Shown: positions 32,537 to 42,583, counted from the stretch's first letter. The stretch is DNA of 64,000 nucleotides from Prevotella sp. tf2-5 (GCF_900115435.1 NZ_FOWK01000002.1:372001-436000); one strand, 5' to 3'. Notes: a model not told the origin generated them from the sequence alone. Numbers and translations: made by a program.

Positions 32537-34339
32537 ATGAAACATCCATTACGCAGTGCGGTATGCACAGAAGGAAGAAGAATGGCAGGAGCGCGTGCGC
32601 TCTGGGTTGCCACAGGTATGAAACATGAGCAGTTCGGTAAGCCGATCATCGCCGTCGTCAACTCGTTTACCCAGTTTGTGCCAGGACATACGCATCTGCA
32701 TGAGATAGGACAGATCGTCCGTGAGGAGATAGAGAAGATGGGTTGTTATGCCGCAGAGTTCAATACCATCGCCATTGACGACGGTATCGCCATGGGACAT
32801 GACGGTATGCTCTATTCCTTGCCCTCACGCGATATCATCGCCGACTCAGTGGAGTATATGGTGAACGCTCATAAGGCAGATGCGATGATATGTATCTCCA
32901 ACTGTGACAAGGTGACACCAGGTATGCTGATGGCATCGATGCGCCTGAATATCCCCACCATCTTCTGCTCTGGCGGTCCGATGGAGGCAGGAAAGTGGCG
33001 TGGTGAGAATGCCGACCTTATCACGGCGATGGTGAAAGGTGCCGATCCTTCTGTAACGGATGAGGAGATGAAAGAGATAGAAGGTTGTGCTTGCCCAGGC
33101 TGCGGTAGCTGTTCGGGTATGTTTACCGCTAACTCGATGAACTCCCTGACGGAGGCCATCGGACTCTCTCTGCCTGGTAACGGTACCATTCTCGCTACCC
33201 ATACCAACCGTGTGGAGTTGTTTAAGCAGGCTGCCCGTCAGATCGTGAAGAATGCCTTTGCGTACTATCAAGATGGTGACGAGAGCGTGTTGCCTCGGAA
33301 TATCGCTACCCGTCAGGCTTTCCTGAATGCGATGACACTGGATATCGCTATGGGTGGTTCAACCAATACAGTACTCCACCTGTTAGCAGTAGCTCAAGAA
33401 GCTGGTGCAGACTTCACCATCAATGATATTGACGCATTGAGTCGTAAGACCCCATGTCTCTGCAAACTGGCTCCTAATACGCAGAAGTATAGTGTACAGG
33501 AGTGTAACCGCGCAGGTGGTATCCTTGGTATTATGCATGAATTATCCAAGGGCGGACTCATCGAGAAGTCGGCACCTCGTGTCGATGGTATGACGATCGG
33601 AGAGGCAATGGACAAGTATTGTATCACGGACGGACGTGTCGACTATGACGCCAACCGTATCTACCAGAGTGCTCCCGGCAACCGCTTCTCCACAAAGATG
33701 GGAAGTCAGAGTGAGGAGTGGGGCACCCTTGACACCGACCGTGCCAACGGGTGTATCCGTGACTTGGAGCATGCCTACACAAAAGACGGCGGTCTTGCCG
33801 TACTTTTTGGAAACATCGCACAGGACGGCTGTGTGGTGAAGACTGCTGGTGTGGATGAAAGCCTGTGGCATTTCGAAGGTCCTGCCGTCTGCTTCGACTC
33901 ACAGGAAGATGCCTGTGAGGGAATCCTTGGCGGTAAGGTGAAGAAAGGCGACTGTGTCGTCATCACTCATGAGGGACCGAAGGGTGGACCGGGTATGCAG
34001 GAGATGTTATATCCTACCAGTTATATCAAGTCAATGCATATGGGTAAAGAGTGTGCCCTTATTACTGACGGACGTTTCTCCGGCGGTACCAGCGGACTCT
34101 CTATCGGACATATCTCACCAGAGGCTGCCGCTGGTGGTAATATCGGTAAGATCAAGGACGGTGACATTATTGTAATAGACATTCCTAACCGCAGTATCAA
34201 TGTAAAACTCTCTGACGAGGAGCTGGCGGCACGTCCGCAGCAGCCGCTGAAGCGCCAGCGTGAGATCAGCAAGGCACTGAGAGCTTACGCCCAGAGTGTC
34301 AGCTCAGCCGATAAGGGAGGAGTAAGAATTATAGACTAG
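32537..34339 (+). CDS. ilvD: Dihydroxy-acid dehydratase
   Basis: 600 residues. The Fe-S cysteines are in [12 protein letters not shown] and [19 protein letters not shown], with the [10 protein letters not shown] substrate loop and the [16 protein letters not shown]-terminal motif. It makes 2-keto acids for valine and isoleucine. First gene of the ilv cluster; 59 nt to ilvB, most of it a 9-bp repeat. Confidence 0.96.
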   Translation: MKHPLRSAVCTEGRRMAGARALWVATGMKHEQFGKPIIAVVNSFTQFVPGHTHLHEIGQIVREEIEKMGCYAAEFNTIAIDDGIAMGHDGMLYSLPSRDIIADSVEYMVNAHKADAMICISNCDKVTPGMLMASMRLNIPTIFCSGGPMEAGKWRGENADLITAMVKGADPSVTDEEMKEIEGCACPGCGSCSGMFTANSMNSLTEAIGLSLPGNGTILATHTNRVELFKQAARQIVKNAFAYYQDGDESVLPRNIATRQAFLNAMTLDIAMGGSTNTVLHLLAVAQEAGADFTINDIDALSRKTPCLCKLAPNTQKYSVQECNRAGGILGIMHELSKGGLIEKSAPRVDGMTIGEAMDKYCITDGRVDYDANRIYQSAPGNRFSTKMGSQSEEWGTLDTDRANGCIRDLEHAYTKDGGLAVLFGNIAQDGCVVKTAGVDESLWHFEGPAVCFDSQEDACEGILGGKVKKGDCVVITHEGPKGGPGMQEMLYPTSYIKSMHMGKECALITDGRFSGGTSGLSIGHISPEAAAGGNIGKIKDGDIIVIDIPNRSINVKLSDEELAARPQQPLKRQREISKALRAYAQSVSSADKGGVRIID

Positions 34340-34341
34340 AA

Positions 34342-34386
34342 CATCTAGAGCATCTAGAAAATCTAGAGTATCTAGAGCATCTAGAA
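34342..34386 (+). repeat. 9-bp tandem repeat CATCTAGAR, 5 units, between ilvD and ilvB
   Basis: Units start at 34342, 34351, 34360, 34369 and 34378, each containing the palindrome TCTAGA. It ends 12 bp before the ilvB ATG and so could affect ilvB translation. Confidence 0.9.
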
Positions 34387-34398
34387 AAAATAAGAATT

Positions 34399-36102
34399 AT
34401 GAGAGACAGAATTACAGGATCGAAGGCGCTGATGCGTGCCTTACAGGCAGAAGGGGTAAAGACCATCTTTGGTTACCCGGGCGGAAGTATCATGCCCGTC
34501 TACGACGCGCTCTTCGACTATACACGAGGTGAAAAGAAGTGTTTTGACCATATCCTGGTACGCCATGAACAAGGTGCTACCCATGCCGCAGAGGGCTATG
34601 CCCGTGTCTCTGGCGAGGTGGGTGTTGCCCTGGTGACCAGTGGTCCTGGTGTGACAAACACCCTGACAGGTATTGCTGATGCGATGTTGGACTCTACGCC
34701 CATCGTGGTGATTGCCGGACAGGTAGCCATCAATGCGTTGGGTACTGATGCCTTTCAGGAGGTTGACCTCGTGGGTGTCGCCCAGCCAATCTCCAAATGG
34801 AGCTATCAGATCCGTCATGCCGAGGATGTCGCATGGGCAGTAAGTCGTGCTTTCTATATTGCCCGTACGGGCAGACCAGGTCCTGTCGTCCTTGACTTCC
34901 CTCGTAACGCACAGGTGGAAGAGATAGACTGGGAACCTGCGAAGGTGGACTTCGTCCGTTCCTATGTGGCTTATCCGAAACTGAACATGGAGGCTGTCCG
35001 TGAGGCTGCCGAACTGATCAATAACGCCAAGAAACCTCTTGCGCTGGTAGGGCAGGGTGTTGAGTTAGGTCATGCTCAGGAAGAGCTGAAGACTTTCTTG
35101 GAGAAAGCGGATATCCCCGCTGGTCGTACGATGCTCGGACTGAGTGCCTTACCCTCTGACCATCCGCTGAATGTAGGTATGCTGGGTATGCATGGTAACT
35201 ACGCTGTTAACCTGAAGGAGCAGGAGTGTGACGTGCTGATAGCTATCGGTATGCGTTTCAGTGACCGTGTGACGGGTAATACCAAGACGTATGCCAAGCA
35301 GGCGAAGATCATTCATCTGGATATCGACCGCAGTGAGATAGACAAGAATGTGAAGACCGATGTGGCTGTCGTCGCCGACTGTAAGGAGTCGCTGCCCGCC
35401 CTCACGGCATTGTTGAATAAGAACAAGCATACGGAATGGCGTAACTCGTTCAGGGAGTTGGATGAGAAGGAGCGTACGAAAGTCATCGAGCCTGCCATCC
35501 ACCCCAAGGAAGGACCGCTGTTGATGGGTGAGGTCGTCAATGCCGTCGCAGAGAAAGCCCCGAAGGGAACAGTCCTCGTAACGGATGTGGGACAGAATCA
35601 GCTCTTTGCTACCCGTTATTTCAAATATCCTGAGAAGCGTAGTATCTGTACCAGTGGCGGTCTGGGTACGATGGGCTATGGTATGCCTGCCGCCATCGGC
35701 GCAACATTTGCCACTGACCGTATGGTGGTCTGTTTCATGGGTGACGGTGGTTTCCAGATGAACATCCAGGAGTTAGGTACTATCATGGAGCAGCAGGCTC
35801 CTGTGAAGATGATAGTCATGAACAATAACTATCTGGGTAATGTGCGCCAGTGGCAGGATATGTTCTGGCGTCGTCGTAAGTCATTCACGAAGATGCTCAA
35901 CCCCTGTTACGAGCTGATAGCGAAGGGCTATGGTATTGCCTACGAGGCAGTGACCGACCGTGCCAACCTTGCCGCTGCCGTGGAGAAGATGCTGGCGACC
36001 AAGGGTCCGTATATCTTGGAGTGTGCCATCAAGGAGGATGATGACGTGTTGCCGATGACACCTCCGGGAATGAATGTGAATGACATGATGTTGGAGATTT
36101 GA
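34399..36102 (+). CDS. ilvB: Acetolactate synthase large subunit
   Basis: 567 residues, ThDP-dependent. The activating Glu is in VRHEQGATHAAEGYAR, the FAD/central domain follows, and the ThDP-Mg site GDGGFQMNIQELGT…NNNYLGN is complete. It converts pyruvate (and 2-ketobutyrate) to acetohydroxy acids. The regulatory subunit gene follows after 13 nt. Confidence 0.96.
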   Translation: MRDRITGSKALMRALQAEGVKTIFGYPGGSIMPVYDALFDYTRGEKKCFDHILVRHEQGATHAAEGYARVSGEVGVALVTSGPGVTNTLTGIADAMLDSTPIVVIAGQVAINALGTDAFQEVDLVGVAQPISKWSYQIRHAEDVAWAVSRAFYIARTGRPGPVVLDFPRNAQVEEIDWEPAKVDFVRSYVAYPKLNMEAVREAAELINNAKKPLALVGQGVELGHAQEELKTFLEKADIPAGRTMLGLSALPSDHPLNVGMLGMHGNYAVNLKEQECDVLIAIGMRFSDRVTGNTKTYAKQAKIIHLDIDRSEIDKNVKTDVAVVADCKESLPALTALLNKNKHTEWRNSFRELDEKERTKVIEPAIHPKEGPLLMGEVVNAVAEKAPKGTVLVTDVGQNQLFATRYFKYPEKRSICTSGGLGTMGYGMPAAIGATFATDRMVVCFMGDGGFQMNIQELGTIMEQQAPVKMIVMNNNYLGNVRQWQDMFWRRRKSFTKMLNPCYELIAKGYGIAYEAVTDRANLAAAVEKMLATKGPYILECAIKEDDDVLPMTPPGMNVNDMMLEI

Positions 36103-36115
36103 TGTAAGAAGTAAG

Positions 36116-36661
36116 ATGAAAGAGAAGAATAAACTATATACACTGCTGGTATACTCAGAGAACGTCGCAGGTATCCTGAATCAGATCACGGCAGTCTTTA
36201 CGCGCCGTCAGGTGAATATCGAGAGTCTGAACGTGTCGGCATCCAGTATTGAGGGAGTACATAAGTACACCATCACCGCCTGGAGCGATGAGGACCAGAT
36301 TATCAAGATCACCAAACAGATTGAGAAGAAGATTGACGTGGTGAAGGCAAACTATTTCACCGATGACCAGTTGTTTATCCGTGAGACAGGACTTTATAAG
36401 TTGTCCACGGACTTGGTGATGCAGAATCCGGAGATATCACGCACCATCCGCAGGTCTGACGCCAGTATCACGGAAGTCAATCCCACCTATATCATCGTGA
36501 TGAAGAATGGTCGTACGGAGGACATCATCTCTCTCTACCGTGCTCTGAATGAGTTCGGTTGCGTACTCCAGTACACCCGCAGCGGACGTATCGCCGTCAC
36601 CCGTGGCACACAGGAGCAGGTCAGCGAGTTCTTAGAGGAAAGGGAACGCCAGCATGGATAA
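36116..36661 (+). CDS. ilvN: Acetolactate synthase small (regulatory) subunit
   Basis: 181 residues. The N-terminal ACT domain has YTLLVYSENVAGILNQITAVFTRR and NIESLNVSAS, where valine binds to inhibit the complex. The C-terminal domain is of IlvN/IlvH type (QLFIRETGLYKL). It overlaps the next start by 8 nt. Confidence 0.93.
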   Translation: MKEKNKLYTLLVYSENVAGILNQITAVFTRRQVNIESLNVSASSIEGVHKYTITAWSDEDQIIKITKQIEKKIDVVKANYFTDDQLFIRETGLYKLSTDLVMQNPEISRTIRRSDASITEVNPTYIIVMKNGRTEDIISLYRALNEFGCVLQYTRSGRIAVTRGTQEQVSEFLEERERQHG

Positions 36662-37394
36662 GGTCGGTTGTTATCCTTTTATGGCAGAACCGTTCCACTG
36701 TGACTTCAGTGGCAGACTGTTTATGGGGCATCTGGGTAACCACATGCTCAATGCCGCTGATTTTCATAGCTCGGCACGTGGCTTCGGCATGAAGTACCTC
36801 ATGACGATCAAGCGTTCATGGGTGCTGTCACGCCTTGCCATCGAGATGGAGGAGATGCCGTTGCAATACACGAAGTTTAATGTGGAGACGTGGGTGGAGA
36901 GTGCTATGCGCTATTTCACCAGCCGTAACTTCGCGGTTGTCGATGAGTCCGGCAAGGTATATGGCTACGGTCGCTCTATCTGGGCGATGATAGACACCGA
37001 GAGTCGCCAGCCCACTGATATCTACGCCATCGACAATGGTGCCATCGAACAGTGGATCGTCAAGGACAAGGAGTGTCCCATCGACAAGGGTGGGAGAGTG
37101 AGGATGGGTGATGCCGCGAGACTGGCGCGTACCATCGACACCTATTATAATGATGTGGACATCAACGGACATATCAACTCAGTGAAGTATATCGAGCACG
37201 TACTCGACCTCTGGGATATGGCATGGTATAAGGAGCACCGTATCAAACGTTTCGAGATCGCCTACGTCGCTGAGGCACATGCCGGTGACCGTCTCTCGTT
37301 CTATATCGAGGAAGAGACGCCCTCCACTTTCAATGTCCGCATCTGTAAAGATAACGATGTGGAGTGCTGCCGTAGTAAAGTCGTCTTTGTTTAA
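36654..37394 (+). CDS. Acyl-ACP thioesterase
   Basis: 246 residues: a double hot-dog protein resembling plant FatA/bacterial acyl-ACP thioesterases (WVLSRLAIEMEEMP, WVESAMRYFTSRNF, NDVDINGHINSVKYIEHVLD with the catalytic Asn/His). It releases fatty acids from ACP. It lies inside the ilv cluster with an 8-nt overlap to ilvN, so it is translationally linked to branched-chain metabolism; branched acyl chains would be one reason. Confidence 0.85.
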   Translation: MDKVGCYPFMAEPFHCDFSGRLFMGHLGNHMLNAADFHSSARGFGMKYLMTIKRSWVLSRLAIEMEEMPLQYTKFNVETWVESAMRYFTSRNFAVVDESGKVYGYGRSIWAMIDTESRQPTDIYAIDNGAIEQWIVKDKECPIDKGGRVRMGDAARLARTIDTYYNDVDINGHINSVKYIEHVLDLWDMAWYKEHRIKRFEIAYVAEAHAGDRLSFYIEEETPSTFNVRICKDNDVECCRSKVVFV

Positions 37395-37408
37395 CTAAAA
37401 TCGATATC

Positions 37409-38188
37409 ATGCGCTCTCTGCTACTGTTTTTACTGTTCTTGCCACTTAGTGTCATGGCGCAGGAGACGGAGGAGGAAACAGCCGAGTTCACCTCCGACCT
37501 GTTTGGAGGTCCGGTGCTGGCACCTGACGTGATGCCTAAGGGGCGCCTGCAGTGGGAGCCTTATGCCTTTTATCAGCACGATAAGATGTTCGACGAGGAT
37601 TACCATACGTGGTCGCCGTTCTCCTTTGTCCTTCGTTATGGTATCTCCAGTACCACAGAGCTTCGCTTCCAGGCGGCATGGCTGCACACGAATGACGAGG
37701 GAGAGAACTACCATGGAATAGGTGATCTCGCCTTTGGCTTCAAGACTAAACTGTTTGAGGGATGGAAAGCAGTCCCTGCTATCTCGCTATTGGGAAATGT
37801 CTATATTCCTGGTGGGGAGAACTACTCGTTCCTGCCCGACAACTTCGGTGGACAGCTCGGACTGCTCTTTGCCAATGAACTCACGTCCTGGTGCTCGCTG
37901 AACTATTCGGGAGGACTAATATGGGATGACACCCCGCGGCCTACCGTGACCTGGGGCGCTTTCTTTGACATCGCGCTCAATGACCGGCTCACCCTCTCTC
38001 TTGAAGAGAGTAATTATTATTATGGTGCGGATGAGGATGAACAGGTGCAGCCGTGGGCATGTGTGACACTCTCTTATCAACTCAAGCCACGCATAGAGTT
38101 GGGAATCTGTACGGATATCAGTCTCAGGCATCACAATCGCTTCTTCGATGTCATGGTGGGTGTGGCATGGCAGTTGACAAAGAAATAA
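37409..38188 (+). CDS. Outer-membrane beta-barrel protein (MetA/phenol-degradation-like family)
   Basis: 259 residues with signal peptide MRSLLLFLLFLPLSVMA-QE, then alternating aromatic strands (LQWEPYAFYQ, STTELRFQAAW, IGDLAFGFKTKLF, GGQLGLLFAN, LGICTDISLRHHNRFFDVMVGVAWQL). The layout fits the Phenol_MetA_deg transporter-like barrels. It lies 14 nt after the thioesterase and before the ilvC promoter. The link to amino-acid synthesis is not evident; export of a product is one speculation. Confidence 0.7.
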   Translation: MRSLLLFLLFLPLSVMAQETEEETAEFTSDLFGGPVLAPDVMPKGRLQWEPYAFYQHDKMFDEDYHTWSPFSFVLRYGISSTTELRFQAAWLHTNDEGENYHGIGDLAFGFKTKLFEGWKAVPAISLLGNVYIPGGENYSFLPDNFGGQLGLLFANELTSWCSLNYSGGLIWDDTPRPTVTWGAFFDIALNDRLTLSLEESNYYYGADEDEQVQPWACVTLSYQLKPRIELGICTDISLRHHNRFFDVMVGVAWQLTKK

Positions 38189-38210
38189 AAGTAAAATAAA
38201 CATAATTTAT

Positions 38211-38241
38211 TTTGTGTTTTACGCACTAATTCGTAATTTTG
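38211..38241 (+). promoter_or_regulatory. Promoter of ilvC
   Basis: TTTG (38211-38214), 19 bp, TAATTTTG (38234-38241): a full consensus, separate from the ilvD promoter. Confidence 0.88.
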
Positions 38242-38247
38242 CAACCA

Positions 38248-38376
38248 ATTAATCAGTTAAGCCCTCGTCGGTGTCTCGCGCAGGCACTGAGCAGACTAAC
38301 AAAACGACGGCTCTCGGGTAGGGCTGGCATGGTCGGCAAGGGATAAGTATAACATTTTAAACAACAAATCGCAATT
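38248..38376 (+). promoter_or_regulatory. Structured ~130-nt leader of ilvC
   Basis: The untranslated leader is much longer than others here. AGCCCT (38260-38265) pairs with 38320-38325, CGTCG (38266-38270) with 38305-38309, and GTCT (38273-38276) with 38293-38296, giving a nested three-part stem. No branched-chain-rich leader peptide and no T-tract terminator are seen, so classical attenuation is not supported. A protein- or ligand-binding leader is possible. Confidence 0.45.
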
Positions 38377-39426
38377 ATGGCAGAAATGAATTTTGGTGGC
38401 GTGATGGAGACTGTAGTCACCAGCAAGGAGTTCTCTTTGGAGAAAGCACGTGAGGTTTTGAAGGATGAGGTTATTGCAGTCATCGGTTATGGTGTGCAGG
38501 GTCCTGGACAGGCTTGCAACCTGCGTGACAACGGCTTTAACGTGATCGTTGGACAGCGTCAGGGTAAGACCTATGACAAGGCTGTTGCCGACGGCTGGGT
38601 TCCTGGTAAGACACTGTTCTCTATCGAGGAGGCTGCTGAGAAGGGTACTATCCTCTGCATGCTGCTCTCTGATGCTGGTCAGATGCAGCAGTGGCCTACC
38701 ATCAAGCAATATCTGAAGCCCGGTAAGACCTTGTACTACAGTCATGGTTTCGCTATCAACTGGAGCGACCGCACAGGTGTTGTTCCTCCCAAGGATGTTG
38801 ACGTTATCATGGTGGCTCCTAAGGGTTCCGGTACCTCTCTCCGCACGATGTTCTGCGAGGGTCGTGGCCTGAACTGCTCTTATGCTGTTTATCAGGATGC
38901 TACTGGTAAGGCTAAGGAGAAGACACTCGCCTTCGGTATCGGTATCGGTGCTGGTTATATGTTCGAGACGACCTTCCAGCGTGAGGCTACCTCTGACCTG
39001 ACTGGTGAGCGTGGCTCACTGATGGGTGCTATCCAGGGCTTGCTGCTCGCACAGTATGAGGTGCTCCGTGAGAACGGTCACTCTCCCTCTGAGGCTTTCA
39101 ACGAGACTGTTGAGGAGCTGACCCAGAGCCTTGGTCCGTTGTTCGGTGCCAAAGGTATGGACTGGATGTACGCTAACTGCTCTACTACCGCACAGCGTGG
39201 TGCCCTCGACTGGGCTCCCCGTTTCCACGACGCTATCAAGCCTGTGATGGAGTGGCTGTACTACTCTGTGAAGACGGGTAATGAGGCTCAGATCACCATC
39301 GACGCTAACTCTAAGCCCGACTATCGTGCCGGTCTGGAGAAGGAACTCGAGGCTATGCGCAACCAGGAGATGTGGCGTGCCGGTGAGACTGTCCGCAAGC
39401 TGCGTCCCGAGAATCAGGAAGATTAA
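38377..39426 (+). CDS. ilvC: Ketol-acid reductoisomerase
   Basis: 349 residues, class I KARI. The Rossmann loop VIGYGVQGPGQACNLRDNG and the specificity loop VGQRQGKTYDK have no Arg-Ser pair, so cofactor preference is uncertain. The metal-binding Asp/Glu are in SDLTGERGSLMGAIQGL and the C-terminal knotted domain. It catalyses the second step of valine/isoleucine synthesis. Own promoter and terminator. Confidence 0.96.
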   Translation: MAEMNFGGVMETVVTSKEFSLEKAREVLKDEVIAVIGYGVQGPGQACNLRDNGFNVIVGQRQGKTYDKAVADGWVPGKTLFSIEEAAEKGTILCMLLSDAGQMQQWPTIKQYLKPGKTLYYSHGFAINWSDRTGVVPPKDVDVIMVAPKGSGTSLRTMFCEGRGLNCSYAVYQDATGKAKEKTLAFGIGIGAGYMFETTFQREATSDLTGERGSLMGAIQGLLLAQYEVLRENGHSPSEAFNETVEELTQSLGPLFGAKGMDWMYANCSTTAQRGALDWAPRFHDAIKPVMEWLYYSVKTGNEAQITIDANSKPDYRAGLEKELEAMRNQEMWRAGETVRKLRPENQED

Positions 39427-39450
39427 TTCTGTCTGATAAATATTTAACAA

Positions 39451-39524
39451 AAGACCGCTCAGGTTTCGCGTGAAATCCACCAAGTCCTAACTTGGTGTCA
39501 AATACGCAAAATCTGAGCGGTTTT
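39451..39524 (+). terminator. Terminator of ilvC
   Basis: A 20-nt outer stem (39451-39470 with 39505-39524, three mismatches of which most are G-U in RNA), an inner ACCAAG/CTTGGT hairpin, and terminal TTTT. Confidence 0.8.
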
Positions 39525-40021
39525 CGTATTCCCTTGATACTGAGTGTGTTCCCCGTTTCTCCCTCTTTCTGACCCTCGGAAAACACCCTGAAAACACGCA
39601 AAAAAGCCCTTAAAAGGCACTGTTTTTCACTTTGAAAGGCGGCACCTAAAGGGTCCGAAGGCGGCACCTAAAGGGTAGGAAGGTGCCGCCTAACCCCTCC
39701 GAAGGTACGTCCTTCCTCCGTTTTTGCCCCAAACACCCCTGTTTTTTGCTTCCTCTCATCCTAGAATGCACAAAAATCCATACACGATTTTTGACCAAAT
39801 TTTTTGACAATATATAGTTTGCAATCACGTTTCTAATCTTTGTCATAAACACGAATTCTATGGAATATGGTCAAATTAATTATCGGATAATCTTGGAAGT
39901 TATTAGATTTCTTACAGAATGAGATACGGAATGCAAGAGTGGCATAACAGAATTCTTGCTTGATGCAATATCTTATTATAAAGCAAGAACCCTGTCATGT
40001 TTTTAACTATATTGATGCAGT
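39525..40021. other. Gene-poor intergenic region
   Basis: About 500 bp between ilvC and a convergent receptor gene. It contains the 22-bp array at 39635 and an AT-rich remainder. A 20-codon ORF at 39861 (MEYGQINYRIILEVIRFLTE) lacks a convincing promoter. GCAAGA/TCTTGC pairs near 39933-39960 may end the receptor transcript. Confidence 0.5.
39635..39720. repeat. 22-bp tandem repeat array, ~4 units
   Basis: Units start at 39635, 39657, 39679 and 39701; the first two read GGCGGCACCTAAAGGG, the third is inverted in its core (GGTGCCGCC). Same 22-bp family as at 98 and 13477. Confidence 0.9.
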
Positions 40022-42580
40022 TTACATTCGGCTCTTCTCTGCATTGCCAGCACCTGTTCCCTTGTACTTCGAGCGGGTGGCGTTGAAGTTGTATTGCAGT
40101 GATATGCCGATTTCCCTGGAATATTGGTTGGCATTGCGGGTCAGGACCTCTACAGGGTAGTAGCCCTCCCATTTGTCACGGAGCGTACGGAAGATGTCGT
40201 TGGCAAAGAGTACTGCCGTTAGTTGACCATTCATGAAAGTCTTTTGCAAGCGGGCGTTCACGTTGAACTCATAATGCTGGCGGCTGAAGCCATAGTCGTG
40301 GGTGGTGGCGTAGTGGATATAGACCATCGCTTTGGCAGTCTTTCCCAATGCCAGCCAGTTGCGCAGGTTGATGCTCCACTCAGGTCTGTTAAGACTATGG
40401 ACAATGCCATGTTGCCTTACATCGAAGAACTGCTGGAAGTAGCCGAGGGTGAGTGTCGGTGTGTAGATGCCCCATTTAGGTGAGGCTACTATCGAGGCGT
40501 GACAGCAGTTGAAATCGTCGAAGTTCTCGTTGCGCCACATGATGATGTCTCTGCCCTGCTGATAGAGACTGCTGAAGTTCAGAATCTTGTCGCTGTAGTG
40601 CTCGAAGCCAGCATTGAAACTAAGCCAAGAGTAAGTAACGCTGAGGTCGATGTCCTGACGGATTGCCGGACGCAGCATCGGGTTACCACCCTCTACCTGA
40701 TAGCGGTTGTCGTATTGCACATAGTTGCTCAATGAGCGATAACTGGGGCGGTTGATTCGCTTGGTATAACTGAGTTGCAGTCCCCACTTGTCCTTCTGCC
40801 AGCCTATAGACACATTAGGGAAGAGGTCATTGTAGGTTCGGCTCGGCTCTGGCTGAATATCGCTGCGGATACTATATGACTCATAATCGGTGCTTACGTG
40901 CTCATAGCGCAGACCAGCATTAAGGCTCCAGTGTTCTAACTGCACTTTGTACTCGGCAAAACCCGCCAGATTGTTTTCCTTGATATGGTTTTCGGAGGCA
41001 GGTACCCATCCTTCTATATTCTCACTCATGCCGTTACTATGGGTGCTGGTGGTCTCAGAGCCTACGCTCAGTTCGCCTTTCCACACGGGATAGGAGAGTA
41101 CGAGTTTTGCAGCCAGCATCCTGCGACGGTCCTCTGCATTGCTGTGGATGTCGCGGTTTTCCAGTTCTGTGCTTCTTTCCGTCTCGATGTCTCTGCGTAC
41201 AGTCTTCTGCCAAAGCCATGTGCCATTGAAGTCAATACCCAGTTTGCCTATCTTGCCTACATAATAGATGTTGGCATCATGGTCGGGTATGGTGGTGTGG
41301 TTGACGTGCATCCATTGGCTCACTTTGCCCTCCAACTGTCCATTACGATAGATTGTTTGCGAACCATTCATCTCACCACTACCATAGAGTTCGCCAGAAC
41401 AACTGTATGTCATTCCTATGGAGTTGTTTTCATCGATGTCATAACTGAGTCCGGCTTTGCCGTGTACAGAGGTGAACCATATAGAATTGGGGGCAGTCTG
41501 GTCGATGTGGATGGGGTTGTTGTCGAACAGGAGTTCTGATGAAAGAACCGGGTCTTCTGAATAATGGTGGTTGTAGAAAGTACCTGTGCCGAAGACTTCC
41601 AACCCGCCAGTACGGTATCTTAGGGTGAAGTCCTCATAGTTGGTCCACCAGTCGTTGTATTTTGTTTGAGTGAATGCCTCTACGCTCAGACCGTTGTCTT
41701 GTCGCTTGATGGTCTTGATACGGATGACGGCACAGACTTCGGCGTTGTATTTCGCACCAGGCGAGGTGATGATATCGACACTTTTGATGTCCGTCGATTT
41801 GAGTTGTTTCAGTTCCTTCGCGTCACGTACCTTTTTATTATTGATATAAATCTCCGGCTCGCCTTTGGCAAAGACGGTGAACTTGCCGTCGCCGCCCTCC
41901 ACACGAGGCAGCATCGAGAGCAGGTCATCGGCTGTCCCTACGTCTTTCAGGATGGAGTTCTGTATCTCAACGGTCATGCCGCCAGGGGTGGACTTATACT
42001 GCGGAATCTCGCCCTTCACCACGACGTTCTTCAATACGATGGCATCACGACGGAGGCGGATGTTGCCCACCTCACCGACGGTGCAGGGCTGGTAGTGCGT
42101 CTTGTAGCCGACGAACGACACACGGATAAGCATGTGGCCAGGGCGGCAGGGGATGACGAAATCGCCGTTGGCATTTGTCACACCGCCATTGATGAACGAG
42201 GAATCGGCAGGCAGCAGCAAGGCTACGTTGGCAAACTCCACGGGCTCCCCCTGTTCGTTAATCACGCACCCGATGACCTTCTGCGCCTCTTTTTGGATGC
42301 ACTCTACGGTGATGAGACTGTCGGTCTCAGTAATCTTCATCGGATAAAAGCCTACCACCTGACGCACAGCATTGCCGATGGTCTGGTTGCGGAAACTGGT
42401 GGTGACAGTGAAGTCCTCCAGTTCGTTGTAGATGAAACTGATGCGGCTGTCCGCTTGTGAACGGTTCAGGTCGATGAGCACGTCGGAGAGCGAGACTTCG
42501 GTGTAACTCTTACTCAGTTTCTGCGCTTGTGCTTCGACTAAGCCAAGGCACAATATAATAAGGTATAATATATGTCTCAT
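40022..42580 (-). CDS. TonB-dependent receptor with STN-like and carboxypeptidase-regulatory domains
   Basis: 852 residues with signal peptide (MRHILYLIILCLGLVEAQA). An STN-like domain (~25-95, SYTEVSLSDVLIDLNRSQ…DSLITVECI) is followed by a CarboxypepD-reg domain (~105-175, GEPVEFANVALLLPADSSF) and a plug (LSMLPRVEGGDGKF, VDIITSPGAKYNAE). An OMP_b-brl_3-type barrel completes it. An STN domain usually means the receptor signals to an anti-sigma factor, and the two genes transcribed just before it encode exactly that pair. Ligand unknown. Confidence 0.88.
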   Translation of the reverse strand: MRHILYLIILCLGLVEAQAQKLSKSYTEVSLSDVLIDLNRSQADSRISFIYNELEDFTVTTSFRNQTIGNAVRQVVGFYPMKITETDSLITVECIQKEAQKVIGCVINEQGEPVEFANVALLLPADSSFINGGVTNANGDFVIPCRPGHMLIRVSFVGYKTHYQPCTVGEVGNIRLRRDAIVLKNVVVKGEIPQYKSTPGGMTVEIQNSILKDVGTADDLLSMLPRVEGGDGKFTVFAKGEPEIYINNKKVRDAKELKQLKSTDIKSVDIITSPGAKYNAEVCAVIRIKTIKRQDNGLSVEAFTQTKYNDWWTNYEDFTLRYRTGGLEVFGTGTFYNHHYSEDPVLSSELLFDNNPIHIDQTAPNSIWFTSVHGKAGLSYDIDENNSIGMTYSCSGELYGSGEMNGSQTIYRNGQLEGKVSQWMHVNHTTIPDHDANIYYVGKIGKLGIDFNGTWLWQKTVRRDIETERSTELENRDIHSNAEDRRRMLAAKLVLSYPVWKGELSVGSETTSTHSNGMSENIEGWVPASENHIKENNLAGFAEYKVQLEHWSLNAGLRYEHVSTDYESYSIRSDIQPEPSRTYNDLFPNVSIGWQKDKWGLQLSYTKRINRPSYRSLSNYVQYDNRYQVEGGNPMLRPAIRQDIDLSVTYSWLSFNAGFEHYSDKILNFSSLYQQGRDIIMWRNENFDDFNCCHASIVASPKWGIYTPTLTLGYFQQFFDVRQHGIVHSLNRPEWSINLRNWLALGKTAKAMVYIHYATTHDYGFSRQHYEFNVNARLQKTFMNGQLTAVLFANDIFRTLRDKWEGYYPVEVLTRNANQYSREIGISLQYNFNATRSKYKGTGAGNAEKSRM

Positions 42581-42583
42581 GGC

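Noticed and set aside
39861..39923. 20-codon ORF MEYGQINYRIILEVIRFLTE
   Set aside because: No properly spaced promoter and no recognised family; kept only as a note for the intergenic region.
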